Assembly: GCF_047159865.1 (NCBI RefSeq) | Contig: NZ_AP038804.1 | Location: 1,426,001-1,490,000, forward strand | Direction of reading: 5' to 3' | DNA: 64,000 bases | Origin: JAIOSF01 sp047159865 | Lineage (GTDB): Bacteria; Campylobacterota; Campylobacteria; Campylobacterales; Arcobacteraceae | Part shown: piece by piece, positions 25,261 through 34,047 of the stretch | Layout of the letters: the number at the start of each line of letters is the position of its first letter | How positions within the stretch are numbered: position 1 is the stretch's first letter | Notes under the pieces: generated by a model | What the model was told of the DNA's origin: nothing | The model's input: only the letters and a program-made list of their open reading frames with translations | The model's database searches: none | Made by a program: the position numbers and the translations under genes

Positions 25261-27783
25261 TTATTTTCCCCCTTTCAAAGATTTTGAATAGACATTGTAT
25301 TGTCCTTTTGCCTTAGATGGTATTTTGAGCCCACCTCTCCAATTTATTGTTTTATCAGGATAAAGTCCTAAGGCTAAGGCTATAAAAACTACGATGAAAT
25401 AAAAGTAAGTCATCGCTTCAACACCTGTTAACTCGTAAGCAGTACCTAGTGTAAAAAGTGTAGATGAGATAATCACTCCTAAAGTAACAGGGAAAAATAT
25501 AGCAAATAACATCCATTTGTAACTATGAGTTTGCATTTTTACTACAATCATAGTAGCTATACAAGGTGGAGTAAGTATCATAAAAATAATAATAGCAGCA
25601 GCATGTAAAGGAGTGTAGCCACTATTTTGTGCCATAGCTTCTTCGGCTCTTGTATTATCCGCTTTATTGTTCTCATATAAGCTACCCAAAGTAGCCACGG
25701 CACTTTCTCTAGCTGCAAATGAACTTAAAAAAGCAACATTTATTTTCCAATCAAATCCAGCATATTGTGTAAGTGGTTCAATAGATTTTCCTGCCATTCC
25801 TAAAAGTGAATTTTCTACTTTTTCATTTTTCATATTTCTTAAAATTCTATTTCTATCTTTTGATAATTTTCTTAAAATTCTATTTATTTTTCGAGCTTCT
25901 TTATCACTTCTAGGCTTGATAAATTTAAAATAGCTTTCATTTATTTGTTTATATTTATTATCAATGGCTAAAGCTCCATCTTTAGAAGTAGTTGCCATTC
26001 TTTTGGCTTTATAACCATCGTAATAGTTAAGAAGTTCTGCTATCTCATCTTTTGTATCTACTAGTTCATAGTAAGTTGATTTTTGTGCTTTTGCGTTAAA
26101 TTTTTCTAAGGCTTTTGTTGCTTGTAGATTGTATTTTGCCTCAGCATCTTCACTAAGTCCTGGAAATTGCAACATAGCAAAAAGAATAATGGCAACAGCT
26201 AAAACAATTGTAATAACTTTATAGATGTATACCCAAACTCTTTGAAATGCTCTTATAATTACCCCTTTGAATGTTGGAACATGATAAGGGGGAAGCTCCA
26301 TTACAAAAGGTGCTGTTTCTCTTGTTTTTAGAACACTTGATGTTAATATTTTTGCAACAATTAAAGCTATAAAAACAGTAACTGTAGATATAAAAAACAT
26401 CATTAGTGCCATATCAGGTTTAAAAAATGCTCCTAAGAGTAAAGTATAAAAAGGTACTTTTGCTAAACAATTCATATATGGTACTGTTAGTATTGTTGCC
26501 ATTCTTGCACGGTCATCTGCTATACCTTTTGTCGCCATAACTCCTGGAACGGCACATCCTCCAACCATTGCACCGCCTAAAACTAGGGGGAGCGTTGACT
26601 GTCCATGAAGCCCAAATTTTTTGAAAATCCTATCAAGAATAAAAGCCATTCTAGGCATATATCCAACATCTTCCATAATAGCAATAAGCGCAAAAAGTAT
26701 AAAGAAAATAGGAATATAGTTTGCTAAAGCATTGGCACTATTAACCATCCATATAGCAAAATCAGTAATAAGTGGAACCTCTGTAAAATAAGCCTTTGGC
26801 ATAAGATCAATAACAAAGTTTTTAAAAGCAGCTAAAAGTGGCCAAGTATAATCTGTGAGTTTGTATCCATAAACAATTGAGAGTTCATAAACCAAAAACA
26901 TAATAGCAAATAAAATAGGCAATGCTAAAAATCTATTAAGAATTATTTTGTCAGCTTTATCTGTAAGTGTTTCTTTCCCTTTATTGTTCTCTTTGACAGA
27001 TTTATGATAGATTATATCTGCACTATCGTATCTAAATGTTGCTAGAAATGAAACACTATCTTTGTCATAAATGGAGTGAAATTTATCTTCTTGTTCCTTG
27101 GCTAAAGTCTCTATATCATGATATTCTTGTTTTAAATGGCTAATAATAGTTGTATCACCCTCTAAAACTTTTATTGCCATCCATCTTTTGTTTAATGAAG
27201 ATGTTGTATCTTGAATCGTATTTTCTATAATATTTATATGCGGTTCTAACTCTTCATAGTTTATTTTGAACTCTTCATAATAACTTTTTGCATTGGCAGT
27301 TTCGACGATTGTTTTCATAATCTTTTCACCCCCAATACCTTTAGCACCACTAGCTTCAATAACTGGACAACCAAGCATTTTGGATATTTTTTGGCTATCT
27401 ATATCCATACCTCGTCTTTTAGCTACATCCATCATATTCAGGACAACAATAACAGGCATCCCTATCTCTAGAAGTTGGAAAGTAAGATAGAGATTTCTTT
27501 TTATATTTGAGGCATCCACCACATTTACAATGACATCTGGATTTTCATTTATGATAAACTCTTTTGCAACTCTTTCTTCTAGTGAATAGGAACTAAAAGA
27601 ATAAGTCCCAGGTAAATCAACCATCTCTATTTTTTGCTTGTTGTACTTGAAAAAACCTACTTTTTTATCTACAGTTACACCTGGATAGTTTGCTATATGT
27701 TGGTCTATGCCACTTACCATATTAAAAATTGTGGATTTTCCACAATTTGGTTGACCAGCTAGGGCTACTTTAATTTTATTCAT
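25261..27783 (-). CDS. feoB: FeoB ferrous iron transporter (divergent, with insertion)
   Basis: 840 residues. The N-terminal G domain has GQPNCGKS (G1, residues 10-17), DLPGTYSFSS (G3) and LNMMD (G4), then a helical spacer and the membrane gate domains. Gate motifs are atypical: GGCAVPGVMATKG and YMNCLAKVPFY where many FeoB have GFGCNVPA and FMSCGARLPVY. A charged insertion of about 110 residues (KALEKFNAKAQKS to SKDRNRILRNM) lies between membrane parts and explains the length above the usual 700-780. It is coupled to feoA by ATGA, and the 100-residue gene follows 1 base later. Fur boxes lie before feoA. Confidence 0.92.
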   Translation of the reverse strand: MNKIKVALAGQPNCGKSTIFNMVSGIDQHIANYPGVTVDKKVGFFKYNKQKIEMVDLPGTYSFSSYSLEERVAKEFIINENPDVIVNVVDASNIKRNLYLTFQLLEIGMPVIVVLNMMDVAKRRGMDIDSQKISKMLGCPVIEASGAKGIGGEKIMKTIVETANAKSYYEEFKINYEELEPHINIIENTIQDTTSSLNKRWMAIKVLEGDTTIISHLKQEYHDIETLAKEQEDKFHSIYDKDSVSFLATFRYDSADIIYHKSVKENNKGKETLTDKADKIILNRFLALPILFAIMFLVYELSIVYGYKLTDYTWPLLAAFKNFVIDLMPKAYFTEVPLITDFAIWMVNSANALANYIPIFFILFALIAIMEDVGYMPRMAFILDRIFKKFGLHGQSTLPLVLGGAMVGGCAVPGVMATKGIADDRARMATILTVPYMNCLAKVPFYTLLLGAFFKPDMALMMFFISTVTVFIALIVAKILTSSVLKTRETAPFVMELPPYHVPTFKGVIIRAFQRVWVYIYKVITIVLAVAIILFAMLQFPGLSEDAEAKYNLQATKALEKFNAKAQKSTYYELVDTKDEIAELLNYYDGYKAKRMATTSKDGALAIDNKYKQINESYFKFIKPRSDKEARKINRILRKLSKDRNRILRNMKNEKVENSLLGMAGKSIEPLTQYAGFDWKINVAFLSSFAARESAVATLGSLYENNKADNTRAEEAMAQNSGYTPLHAAAIIIFMILTPPCIATMIVVKMQTHSYKWMLFAIFFPVTLGVIISSTLFTLGTAYELTGVEAMTYFYFIVVFIALALGLYPDKTINWRGGLKIPSKAKGQYNVYSKSLKGGK

Positions 27784-28025
27784 AAAGCGATTACTTCAAT
27801 CAAATTTGCTTCACTTTTTCGTAAGCTTATATTGTAGTTATGGATTTTTAATTCCATTGGATCAAAAAGAGGTGCTTCTCGTACTATTTCTATATCTGAA
27901 CCATTAACAAAGCCCATATCTAGTAGCTTGTGCATAAGTTTTCCTTTTGTATGAATTTTTACTACTTTAACTTTTTGACCTTGATTCATAGAATCTAATC
28001 TTAAATTTAACCCTTCTAGTTGCAT
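27780..28025 (-). CDS. feoA: FeoA SH3-like protein
   Basis: 81 residues with the FeoA SH3-like fold: GQKVKVVKIHTKGKLMHKLL, MGFVNGSDIEIVREAPL, MELKIHNYNISLRKSEA and a terminal hydrophobic strand. It supports FeoB at the inner membrane. AAAGGG precedes ATG 28025, although an internal ATG (MNQGQ) is also possible. It is the first gene of the operon, behind two Fur boxes. Confidence 0.9.
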   Translation of the reverse strand: MQLEGLNLRLDSMNQGQKVKVVKIHTKGKLMHKLLDMGFVNGSDIEIVREAPLFDPMELKIHNYNISLRKSEANLIEVIAL

Positions 28026-28048
28026 TTAGAACCCTTTAATACTAATTT

Positions 28049-28063
28049 TAATAATTATTATCA
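28049..28063. promoter_or_regulatory. Fur box A before feoAB
   Basis: TAATAAT-T-ATTATCA, a 7-1-7 element 24 bases before the feoA ATG. Confidence 0.65.
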
Positions 28064-28101
28064 TAATAATATAAGAAAAAGACTTTGTTTTTTCTTAAAA
28101 T

Positions 28102-28116
28102 TGATAATAATTATCA
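28102..28116. promoter_or_regulatory. Fur box B before feoAB (perfect palindrome)
   Basis: TGATAAT-A-ATTATCA, identical to the perfect box at 8797. It touches the stop codon of the DUF4857-like gene, and with box A it brackets the feo promoter. Confidence 0.75.
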
Positions 28117-29733
28117 TTAATTGTTTTTTTCTATTATAATCTCATCTATTTTTTTGAACTCTTTATCAAAAACAACTGCATAATAGTCTTCATGATTATC
28201 GTATCTAATAAGATAATTGATTGGGTTTGAGATAAGTTTGAGTTTCATATTTTTATAGTCAAACTTCGGTAAATCTAGTTTAATAAATTTAAAATTCCAG
28301 TCAAGAAGATAAAAATTGCTTTTTGTATCTATGGCATATCCTAAAAGTTTTTTTTGTTTATTTTCTGAAATTTTTATATATGCTATCTCTATATCTTTTG
28401 GATACTGTATAGTTGACACCCAAATGGTATCGTTAGCTTTTTGAATATTGTAAAGCTCTTGTTTGCTGTCTTTTACTAGATATCCTTTATCAAATGGTTT
28501 CATATTTGTAGATTTTCCCCAAATATTTAAAGCTGGAAACTGAAAGTTAAGTTTTTCTAGTTGTACATTGAGATTTTTAGTTTGATTATGTGCAATTTTA
28601 GTATCATAAGTATAAACTACAGCACCTTTTTTAGTAATAGCAAATACCTCTTCTGGAAAAGGTATCATCCCTTTTGTAGTTTGAGGATTAAGCAAGGCAT
28701 AGAGTTCAACCTCTAATGGCTTGAGTAACTTTGGATGATAACTAAAACCTAGTCGTGAATTTTTAATCTGTTTTTTTGTAAAAGTTTTTTCTTTTATAGT
28801 GAATGGAAGTTTATTTTGTATATCTAAGTTTTTCCAATACACAAAAGGTAAGTATGATTCATAAGTGAGTCTGTCAAATTTGTTTTTATTTTGAACCGCA
28901 TATTCAAATTGGTGTTGTCCGAAGTTTTTTTGATAAACAAAATCATCGATTATGTTAGAATAAAATATATAGTAGTTGTTGAACTCATGAGTATATTTTT
29001 TTTTGTATTGTTCAAAGTTTATAAATAGCATCACTATAAATATAAGAACTAAAGAACTTAGATATATTTTTGAAGTTATCCTTTGTTCTTTTATACTATA
29101 TAAACTATCTAGTGCTAGAAAAAAAACAATAATAATGATAGCTAACCACAAAATATCATAAGAGAGATATTGGTTTTTTAAAAATAACCCAATGAAAAAA
29201 AGAGTAAATAGAAGTTTGAAAAAAGAAACAATGAGGTTTTTTTCTAAAATAGTAGCAGATAAAGAGATATAAACAACAATTGCTATAAAACTATACGCAA
29301 GAGTATCTTTAAAAGCAACCTGTACTATCAAGTCTGGGTAATGTTGTACCAAAATTAGTAATAGAGGTATAGCTAATATAGTGGTCAAAACAAAAATTGT
29401 AAAAGTACCTATTATCAAATGATATAGTAAACTTATGTTTAACTCCAAAGGCAAATGGATCATCACTTTTACTCTGTTTTGAATTCGCTCTGGTAAAAAC
29501 TGTGCAAAAGAGATGATAACTCCAATGAGAATAAATAGATAAGAGAGATAAAAATAGGGTTTATCTTTGAGGTGTGCAAATTTATACCACATCATAGATT
29601 CTGGTTCAATTGTTCTAAATGCAAAATCAAGATTGAAGTTAAAATAAAAGAGGGATGATATAATAATAGATAGTAAAATGATGATATAAAATTTAAGCTT
29701 GATCCACTCTTTTTTTAAAATCTCTACAAACAT
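28117..29733 (-). CDS. ABC-2 type permease-like protein with large soluble C-terminal part (DUF4857-like)
   Basis: 538 residues. About seven membrane helices fill the first 245 residues, starting with the ABC-2-like KKEWIKLKFYIIILLSIIIS. A soluble, probably periplasmic, domain of about 290 residues follows and looks beta-rich. I think it belongs to the DUF4857 group found beside ABC ATPases, but I cannot verify this. It follows the ATPase by 9 bases. Its place between two feo loci and behind a Fur box suggests an iron-related exporter or maturation system; cargo unknown. Confidence 0.65.
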   Translation of the reverse strand: MFVEILKKEWIKLKFYIIILLSIIISSLFYFNFNLDFAFRTIEPESMMWYKFAHLKDKPYFYLSYLFILIGVIISFAQFLPERIQNRVKVMIHLPLELNISLLYHLIIGTFTIFVLTTILAIPLLLILVQHYPDLIVQVAFKDTLAYSFIAIVVYISLSATILEKNLIVSFFKLLFTLFFIGLFLKNQYLSYDILWLAIIIIVFFLALDSLYSIKEQRITSKIYLSSLVLIFIVMLFINFEQYKKKYTHEFNNYYIFYSNIIDDFVYQKNFGQHQFEYAVQNKNKFDRLTYESYLPFVYWKNLDIQNKLPFTIKEKTFTKKQIKNSRLGFSYHPKLLKPLEVELYALLNPQTTKGMIPFPEEVFAITKKGAVVYTYDTKIAHNQTKNLNVQLEKLNFQFPALNIWGKSTNMKPFDKGYLVKDSKQELYNIQKANDTIWVSTIQYPKDIEIAYIKISENKQKKLLGYAIDTKSNFYLLDWNFKFIKLDLPKFDYKNMKLKLISNPINYLIRYDNHEDYYAVVFDKEFKKIDEIIIEKNN

Positions 29734-29742
29734 ATCACACCC

Positions 29743-30462
29743 CTAATATTTTCCAACAAAATTTAAGAAGTTATCTTCAAAATTTGTTGTGCTGTTTTTA
29801 TTGAAATTTTGCATAGTATCTTTGTGAATGATGCCACCTTTTTGTACAATAACCATATCGTCAATCAGTTTTTCTAAGTCACTCATCACATGTGAAGTGA
29901 TAAGTACTGTTTTATCTGTGTTGTTTATATATTCTTTTAAATAATCTATAAAAAGTCTTCTATATCCAGCATCTAACCCCATTGAGTAGTCATCTAGTAT
30001 TAGTAGTTCTGCATTTTGTGCAAATAAACATCCTAGTACAACTTGTGATTTTTGTCCAAACGATAAAGAGTTTATTTTTTGTGTATAATGCAACCCCATC
30101 AAATCAACTAGTTCATAAAAAATTTTTTTGTTCCAAAGTTGATAAAATGGTGCAAAGAATTTCTCTATTTGTTCAATAGTCATATAATCATAAGTTATGA
30201 AACCCTCATGTAGTAAAGCTATCTTTTTTTTACTATTTGCAGAAAGATTATAAGAAGATTCAGAAAATATCAAACACTCACCTTGAGTGGGTTTTATATA
30301 TCCCATCAATATATTTATCAAAGTAGATTTACCAACGCCATTTTTCCCTAATAGTCCAAAAATACTCCCTTTGTATATATCTAAATTTAAGTTTTGATAT
30401 ATAGGATGTTTTCCATAATTGTGAGACAAGTTTTTTATCTCAATGATTTTATTTCTTGCCAC
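29743..30462 (-). CDS. ABC transporter ATPase of an exporter-type system
   Basis: About 239 residues. Walker A is GLLGKNGVGKSTL. The signature is LSFGQKSQ rather than LSGGQ. Walker B reads LLILDDYSMGLD, so the usual catalytic Glu after the Asp is an Asp. LITSHVMSDLE holds the H-loop. I place the start at GTG 30462, just inside the Cys-rich gene; the open frame to ATG 30486 has no ribosome-binding site. It partners the permease at 28117. Confidence 0.8.
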   Translation of the reverse strand: MARNKIIEIKNLSHNYGKHPIYQNLNLDIYKGSIFGLLGKNGVGKSTLINILMGYIKPTQGECLIFSESSYNLSANSKKKIALLHEGFITYDYMTIEQIEKFFAPFYQLWNKKIFYELVDLMGLHYTQKINSLSFGQKSQVVLGCLFAQNAELLILDDYSMGLDAGYRRLFIDYLKEYINNTDKTVLITSHVMSDLEKLIDDMVIVQKGGIIHKDTMQNFNKNSTTNFEDNFLNFVGKY

Positions 30463-30559
30463 AATTACAACCACCTCCACAACCATTGTTTTTAAATAAT
30501 TTTTTATATAAGAAATATATTGCGCCTAAAGTGATAACAGTTAAAAAAATAGTATCCAT
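30449..30559 (-). CDS. FeoB-associated Cys-rich membrane protein (36 aa)
   Basis: A 36-codon gene too short for routine ORF cut-offs. MDTIFLTVITLGAIYFLYKK is one membrane helix, followed by LFKNNGCGGGCNCGKK. The helix plus C-x3-C-x-C tail is the pattern of FeoB-associated Cys-rich membrane proteins. A Fur box lies 24 bases upstream. The GGAGGT in its Cys/Gly codons could serve the overlapping ABC ATPase start. Here it is linked to the ABC genes rather than directly to feoB. It may bind ferrous iron at the membrane. Confidence 0.75.
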   Translation of the reverse strand: MDTIFLTVITLGAIYFLYKKLFKNNGCGGGCNCGKK

Positions 30560-30582
30560 AATTTAAAAATCCTTCTATATAT

Positions 30583-30597
30583 TAATAATGATTATCA
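30583..30597. promoter_or_regulatory. Fur box of the Cys-rich/ABC operon
   Basis: TAATAAT-G-ATTATCA, 24 bases before the ATG at 30559 on the - strand. Confidence 0.7.
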
Positions 30598-30633
30598 ATA
30601 TAATAGTTGAACTACTCTTAAAGCTTTATAAAT

Positions 30634-30648
30634 TGATACTAATTATCA
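30634..30648. promoter_or_regulatory. Fur box of the second feoAB
   Basis: TGATACT-A-ATTATCA, 62 bases before the ATG at 30710. With the box at 30583 it forms a shared divergent control region. Confidence 0.65.
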
Positions 30649-30709
30649 CATTTAGTAGATTTCAAGCAAAAATCCACTATGATTACCTATATTTATAAAG
30701 GATGTGATA

Positions 30710-30949
30710 ATGGGTAAAACTATTATAGATTGTGAAATAAACAAATCTTATCTTGTAAAAAAATTACATACTACAGGCGCTTTACGCCAAAGACTTATAT
30801 CTTTTGGAATACTCAAAGGGATTCAAATCAAATATCTTGCTTCCACAAAACTTCGTGCAACATACGAGATACAAGTTGGAAAAATGACTATTGCTTTACG
30901 AAAAGAGGAAGCTATGAAAATAGAAGTGGAAGAATATGAAACAAATTAA
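30710..30949 (+). CDS. feoA: FeoA SH3-like protein, second copy
   Basis: 79 residues with an SH3-like FeoA fold: LVKKLHTTGALRQRLISFGI, LKGIQIKYLASTKLRATYEI and KMTIALRKEEAMKIEV. AAAGGA at 30697-30702 supports ATG 30710 rather than GTG 30704. It overlaps the second feoB by 14 bases. It is quite different in sequence from the copy at 27780, so this is not a recent duplication. Confidence 0.88.
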   Translation: MGKTIIDCEINKSYLVKKLHTTGALRQRLISFGILKGIQIKYLASTKLRATYEIQVGKMTIALRKEEAMKIEVEEYETN

Positions 30950-33038
30950 AATAGCACTTGTCGGACAACCAAATGTTGGGAAAAGTATGCTTACAAATGC
31001 ACTGGGGGATACTACATTGCATGTAGGGAATTTTTCAGGTGTTACTGTAGAAAAAAAAGAGATAATTTTTCAATATAAAGATTATAAAATCACCATCGTA
31101 GACCTTCCTGGTACTTATATGTTAACAAACTATTCTATTGAAGAGAAAGTTACAAGTGACTTTTTACAAAATGAAGAATATGATTTAATTTTAAATGTTG
31201 TAGACTCTACAAATTTAGAAAGAAATTTACAGCTCACTTCTGAACTATTAAACTTAGAAAAAAAGATGTTAGTGGCTTTAAATATGTCAGATGAAGCAAA
31301 AAAAGAAAATATAGAAATCAATGCAAATTATATGACAGAACTCTTAGGAGTAAGTGCTATAAAAACATCGGCAGTAACGAAAAAAGGGATTGATAAATTA
31401 TTGTACAATATTGTACATACTTATGAAAACCCACGAAAAGAAACAAAACTTGTATTTAGTGAAGCTATTGAGGAAGAGATACTCAACATAGAAACACACT
31501 TAAGTGAAAATAAGTTTCAATCAGAGTTATCATATAGAAAAATTGCTATAAATTTAATTAGTGAAGAGAAAGAAACATATAGAATGTTGCTTGATGAACC
31601 TATTTGGATAACTTTACAACCTATTTTATTAGAGGCAATCAATCATATCAAAATGCACCATGATGAAGAAGCAATGATAGATATTTTTGCAGAAGAATTT
31701 ATGGCTTTTAACCAAGGTGTCTTAACAGAAACAGTAAAAATAAATAACATAGACCCTGCAAAACTGACAACAACACAAAAAATAGATAATATTCTTATTC
31801 ATCCTTTTTTTGGTATTCCTATTTTTTTATTTTTGATGTGGGGATTGTTCCAATTAACTTTTGAAATTGGTTCTATCCCTATGGACTGGATAGATGGATT
31901 TTTTGGATGGCTTGGAAATACTGTAGGAGAGAGTATATCAAATCAAGATATTCGTTCACTTGTTGTAGATGGATTGATTGCAGGGGTTGGGGCTGTTGTA
32001 TTATTTATACCCAATATTATCATCCTTTTTATAGGAATTGCTTTACTTGAAAGTACTGGGTATATGTCAAGAATAGCATATCTTTTAGATGGTTTTTTTC
32101 ATAAGTTTGGTTTACATGGACAATCTTTTATCCCTTTAGTTACTGGATTTGGTTGTTCTATTCCTGCTTATATGAGTGCTAGGATACTTAAAAATGATAG
32201 AGATAGATTACTCACTTTATTTATCATTGGGTTTATGAGTTGTGGAGCACGACTTCCTGTATATGTATTGTTTGTAGGAGCGTTTTTCTCCCCTGAATCT
32301 TCAGGAAATATCTTATTTATTATTTATATAAGTGGTGCAATTATAGGAATACTTATGGCAAAATTACTAAAAATGACTGCTTTTAAGGGTGAAAGTGAAC
32401 CTTTTGTAATGGAGATGCCTAAATATAGACTCCCTTCTGTTGTTTTAATTTGGCATACTGTAAAGTCAAAAACTTGGATGTACTTAAAAAAAGCAGGTAC
32501 TTTTATAGCAGCTGCTTCGATGCTGATTTGGTTTTTAAGTAACTATCCTCATAGCGATACACTTAATATAAAGTATGAAACAAAAATAGAACAAAGCACC
32601 AATATAGAAGAAAAAAATATATTGTCAAATGAATTAAATCAAATGCTTTTAGAGCAAAGTTATTTAGGAAAAATAGGTAAGTTTATAGAGCCTATTTTCG
32701 AACCCTTAGGGATGGATTGGAAAATGGCAGTTGCTTTACAAACTGGACTTGCAGCAAAAGAAGTTGTTGTATCTACTCTTGGTGTATTGTATTCATTGGG
32801 GAGTGATGTAGATGAAGAAAGTTCAAGTCTTATCGAAAGACTACATGAGCATATACCATTTGCATCTGCTGTAGCATTTATCATTATTATGATGACATAT
32901 TTACCTTGTTTGGCTGCAACGATTGTATTTGCACGAGAAGCGGGTGGATTTAAATATGCTGTATATCTTTTCTTTTTTACTACAATAGTTGCTTATGTAC
33001 TAGCGTATATTGGGTATCAGGTTGCATTATTAGTGTAG
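30936..33038 (+). CDS. feoB: FeoB ferrous iron transporter, second copy
   Basis: 700 residues. The G domain has GQPNVGKSM (residues 10-17), DLPGTYMLTNYS and LNMSDEAKK. The gate motifs are the usual FeoB ones: TGFGCSIPAYMSAR and FMSCGARLPVYVLF. No large insertion is present. The C-terminal part has GMDWKMAVALQTGLAAKEVVVSTL and ends in hydrophobic helices. It takes up Fe2+ through the inner membrane with GTP. Canonical, unlike the divergent copy at 25261; the two may work under different iron or oxygen levels. Confidence 0.93.
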   Translation: MKQIKIALVGQPNVGKSMLTNALGDTTLHVGNFSGVTVEKKEIIFQYKDYKITIVDLPGTYMLTNYSIEEKVTSDFLQNEEYDLILNVVDSTNLERNLQLTSELLNLEKKMLVALNMSDEAKKENIEINANYMTELLGVSAIKTSAVTKKGIDKLLYNIVHTYENPRKETKLVFSEAIEEEILNIETHLSENKFQSELSYRKIAINLISEEKETYRMLLDEPIWITLQPILLEAINHIKMHHDEEAMIDIFAEEFMAFNQGVLTETVKINNIDPAKLTTTQKIDNILIHPFFGIPIFLFLMWGLFQLTFEIGSIPMDWIDGFFGWLGNTVGESISNQDIRSLVVDGLIAGVGAVVLFIPNIIILFIGIALLESTGYMSRIAYLLDGFFHKFGLHGQSFIPLVTGFGCSIPAYMSARILKNDRDRLLTLFIIGFMSCGARLPVYVLFVGAFFSPESSGNILFIIYISGAIIGILMAKLLKMTAFKGESEPFVMEMPKYRLPSVVLIWHTVKSKTWMYLKKAGTFIAAASMLIWFLSNYPHSDTLNIKYETKIEQSTNIEEKNILSNELNQMLLEQSYLGKIGKFIEPIFEPLGMDWKMAVALQTGLAAKEVVVSTLGVLYSLGSDVDEESSSLIERLHEHIPFASAVAFIIIMMTYLPCLAATIVFAREAGGFKYAVYLFFFTTIVAYVLAYIGYQVALLV

Positions 33039-33069
33039 ATTTAAAACGATTAGAAAAAAAAGGAAAAAG

Positions 33070-33990
33070 ATGAATTTTAAAAAATATATAAAAGCTGTTG
33101 GGACAGGTATAAAAGGAAATAGAGAATTAACACAAGAGGAGATAGAAGATGCTATCTCTTTAATTCTTGAAAATAAAGTTACCCCTTCTCAAATAGGTGC
33201 TTTTTTAATTGGGTGGAGAACAAAACTAGAAACAAATGATGAACTAAAAGGGTGTATTAAAGCTTTAAGAAAATGTATGCAATTTCAAAAGATAGAGAAC
33301 TCGCTAGAGTTAGGGTATTCGTTTGATGGAAGAACAAATAACCCTTTTTTGTTTCCATTGTATGAAAAGATTTTACAAGATTTTTTTGAAAAAAATACTG
33401 ATATACAAGAGTTAAAACTAGTTATATCTACAGATCTTTTACAGCCTGCAAAAAATGGTATCACTGCAAAAGAGATAGGGAAGCATTTTGTATTTGAAAA
33501 ATATGTTCATCTTTTAGATAGAGCAGAGTATTTACCAAAGTTAAGCAAACTTACCACTCTACGACATGAACTAGGTTTGAGAACAGCATTTAATACTGTT
33601 GAAAAACTTTTAAATCCTGCACAAAGTGAATATGGAGTAACAACAGCTTTTCATAAACCGTATGTAGAAAAATATTTAGTGATGTTTGAGCAGTATTACA
33701 AAAATGTACTTGTAGTCAAAGCAAGTGAAGGGAGTCCTGAAGTTTTTAAAGATGGTAAATATTGGCAAAAAACAGATGATGGGATTGTAGAACAGTCATT
33801 TAGTTTAAAAGATTTTGGTATTGGTTATGATAAAGTATATGAAAATATCTCACTTGAAGAAGCTCTTGAAATTGTAAAAAATCCAAGTTCTGAAATTATT
33901 CAATTAGCAAAATTTAATATTGCACTTTATTTAGTATTTGCACAAAGAGTAAAAAGTTTAAGTGAAGCTTGGGAAAGATTAAATTCTTAA
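33070..33990 (+). CDS. TrpD2/YbiB-like glycosyltransferase-family protein
   Basis: 306 residues related to anthranilate phosphoribosyltransferase. The N-terminal helical domain (ELTQEEIEDAISLILENKVTPSQIGAFLIGWR) is clear. The PRPP-binding glycine loop (GTGGD) of TrpD is absent; SFDGRTNNPFLFPLY takes its place, as in TrpD2/YbiB proteins that bind nucleic acid instead. GLRTAFNTVEKLLNPA corresponds to the family's GxRTxFNxxxPL motif. It lies 31 bases after feoB and ends at a strong terminator, so it may be cotranscribed. Role unknown. Confidence 0.72.
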   Translation: MNFKKYIKAVGTGIKGNRELTQEEIEDAISLILENKVTPSQIGAFLIGWRTKLETNDELKGCIKALRKCMQFQKIENSLELGYSFDGRTNNPFLFPLYEKILQDFFEKNTDIQELKLVISTDLLQPAKNGITAKEIGKHFVFEKYVHLLDRAEYLPKLSKLTTLRHELGLRTAFNTVEKLLNPAQSEYGVTTAFHKPYVEKYLVMFEQYYKNVLVVKASEGSPEVFKDGKYWQKTDDGIVEQSFSLKDFGIGYDKVYENISLEEALEIVKNPSSEIIQLAKFNIALYLVFAQRVKSLSEAWERLNS

Positions 33991-34012
33991 AAATTAAATA
34001 AGTATAAAAGTT

Positions 34013-34041
34013 AAAACTAAAGAGAAGTTCTCTTTAGTTTT
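34013..34041. terminator. Bidirectional terminator
   Basis: AAAACTAAAGAG (34013-34024) pairs with CTCTTTAGTTTT (34030-34041) around AAGTT. The stem ends in A/T runs on both strands and lies between the convergent YbiB-like and actP genes. Confidence 0.8.
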
Positions 34042-34047
34042 AGCGTA

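Noticed and set aside
33070..33990. Anthranilate phosphoribosyltransferase TrpD
   Set aside because: The PRPP glycine loop is missing and no other trp gene is nearby.
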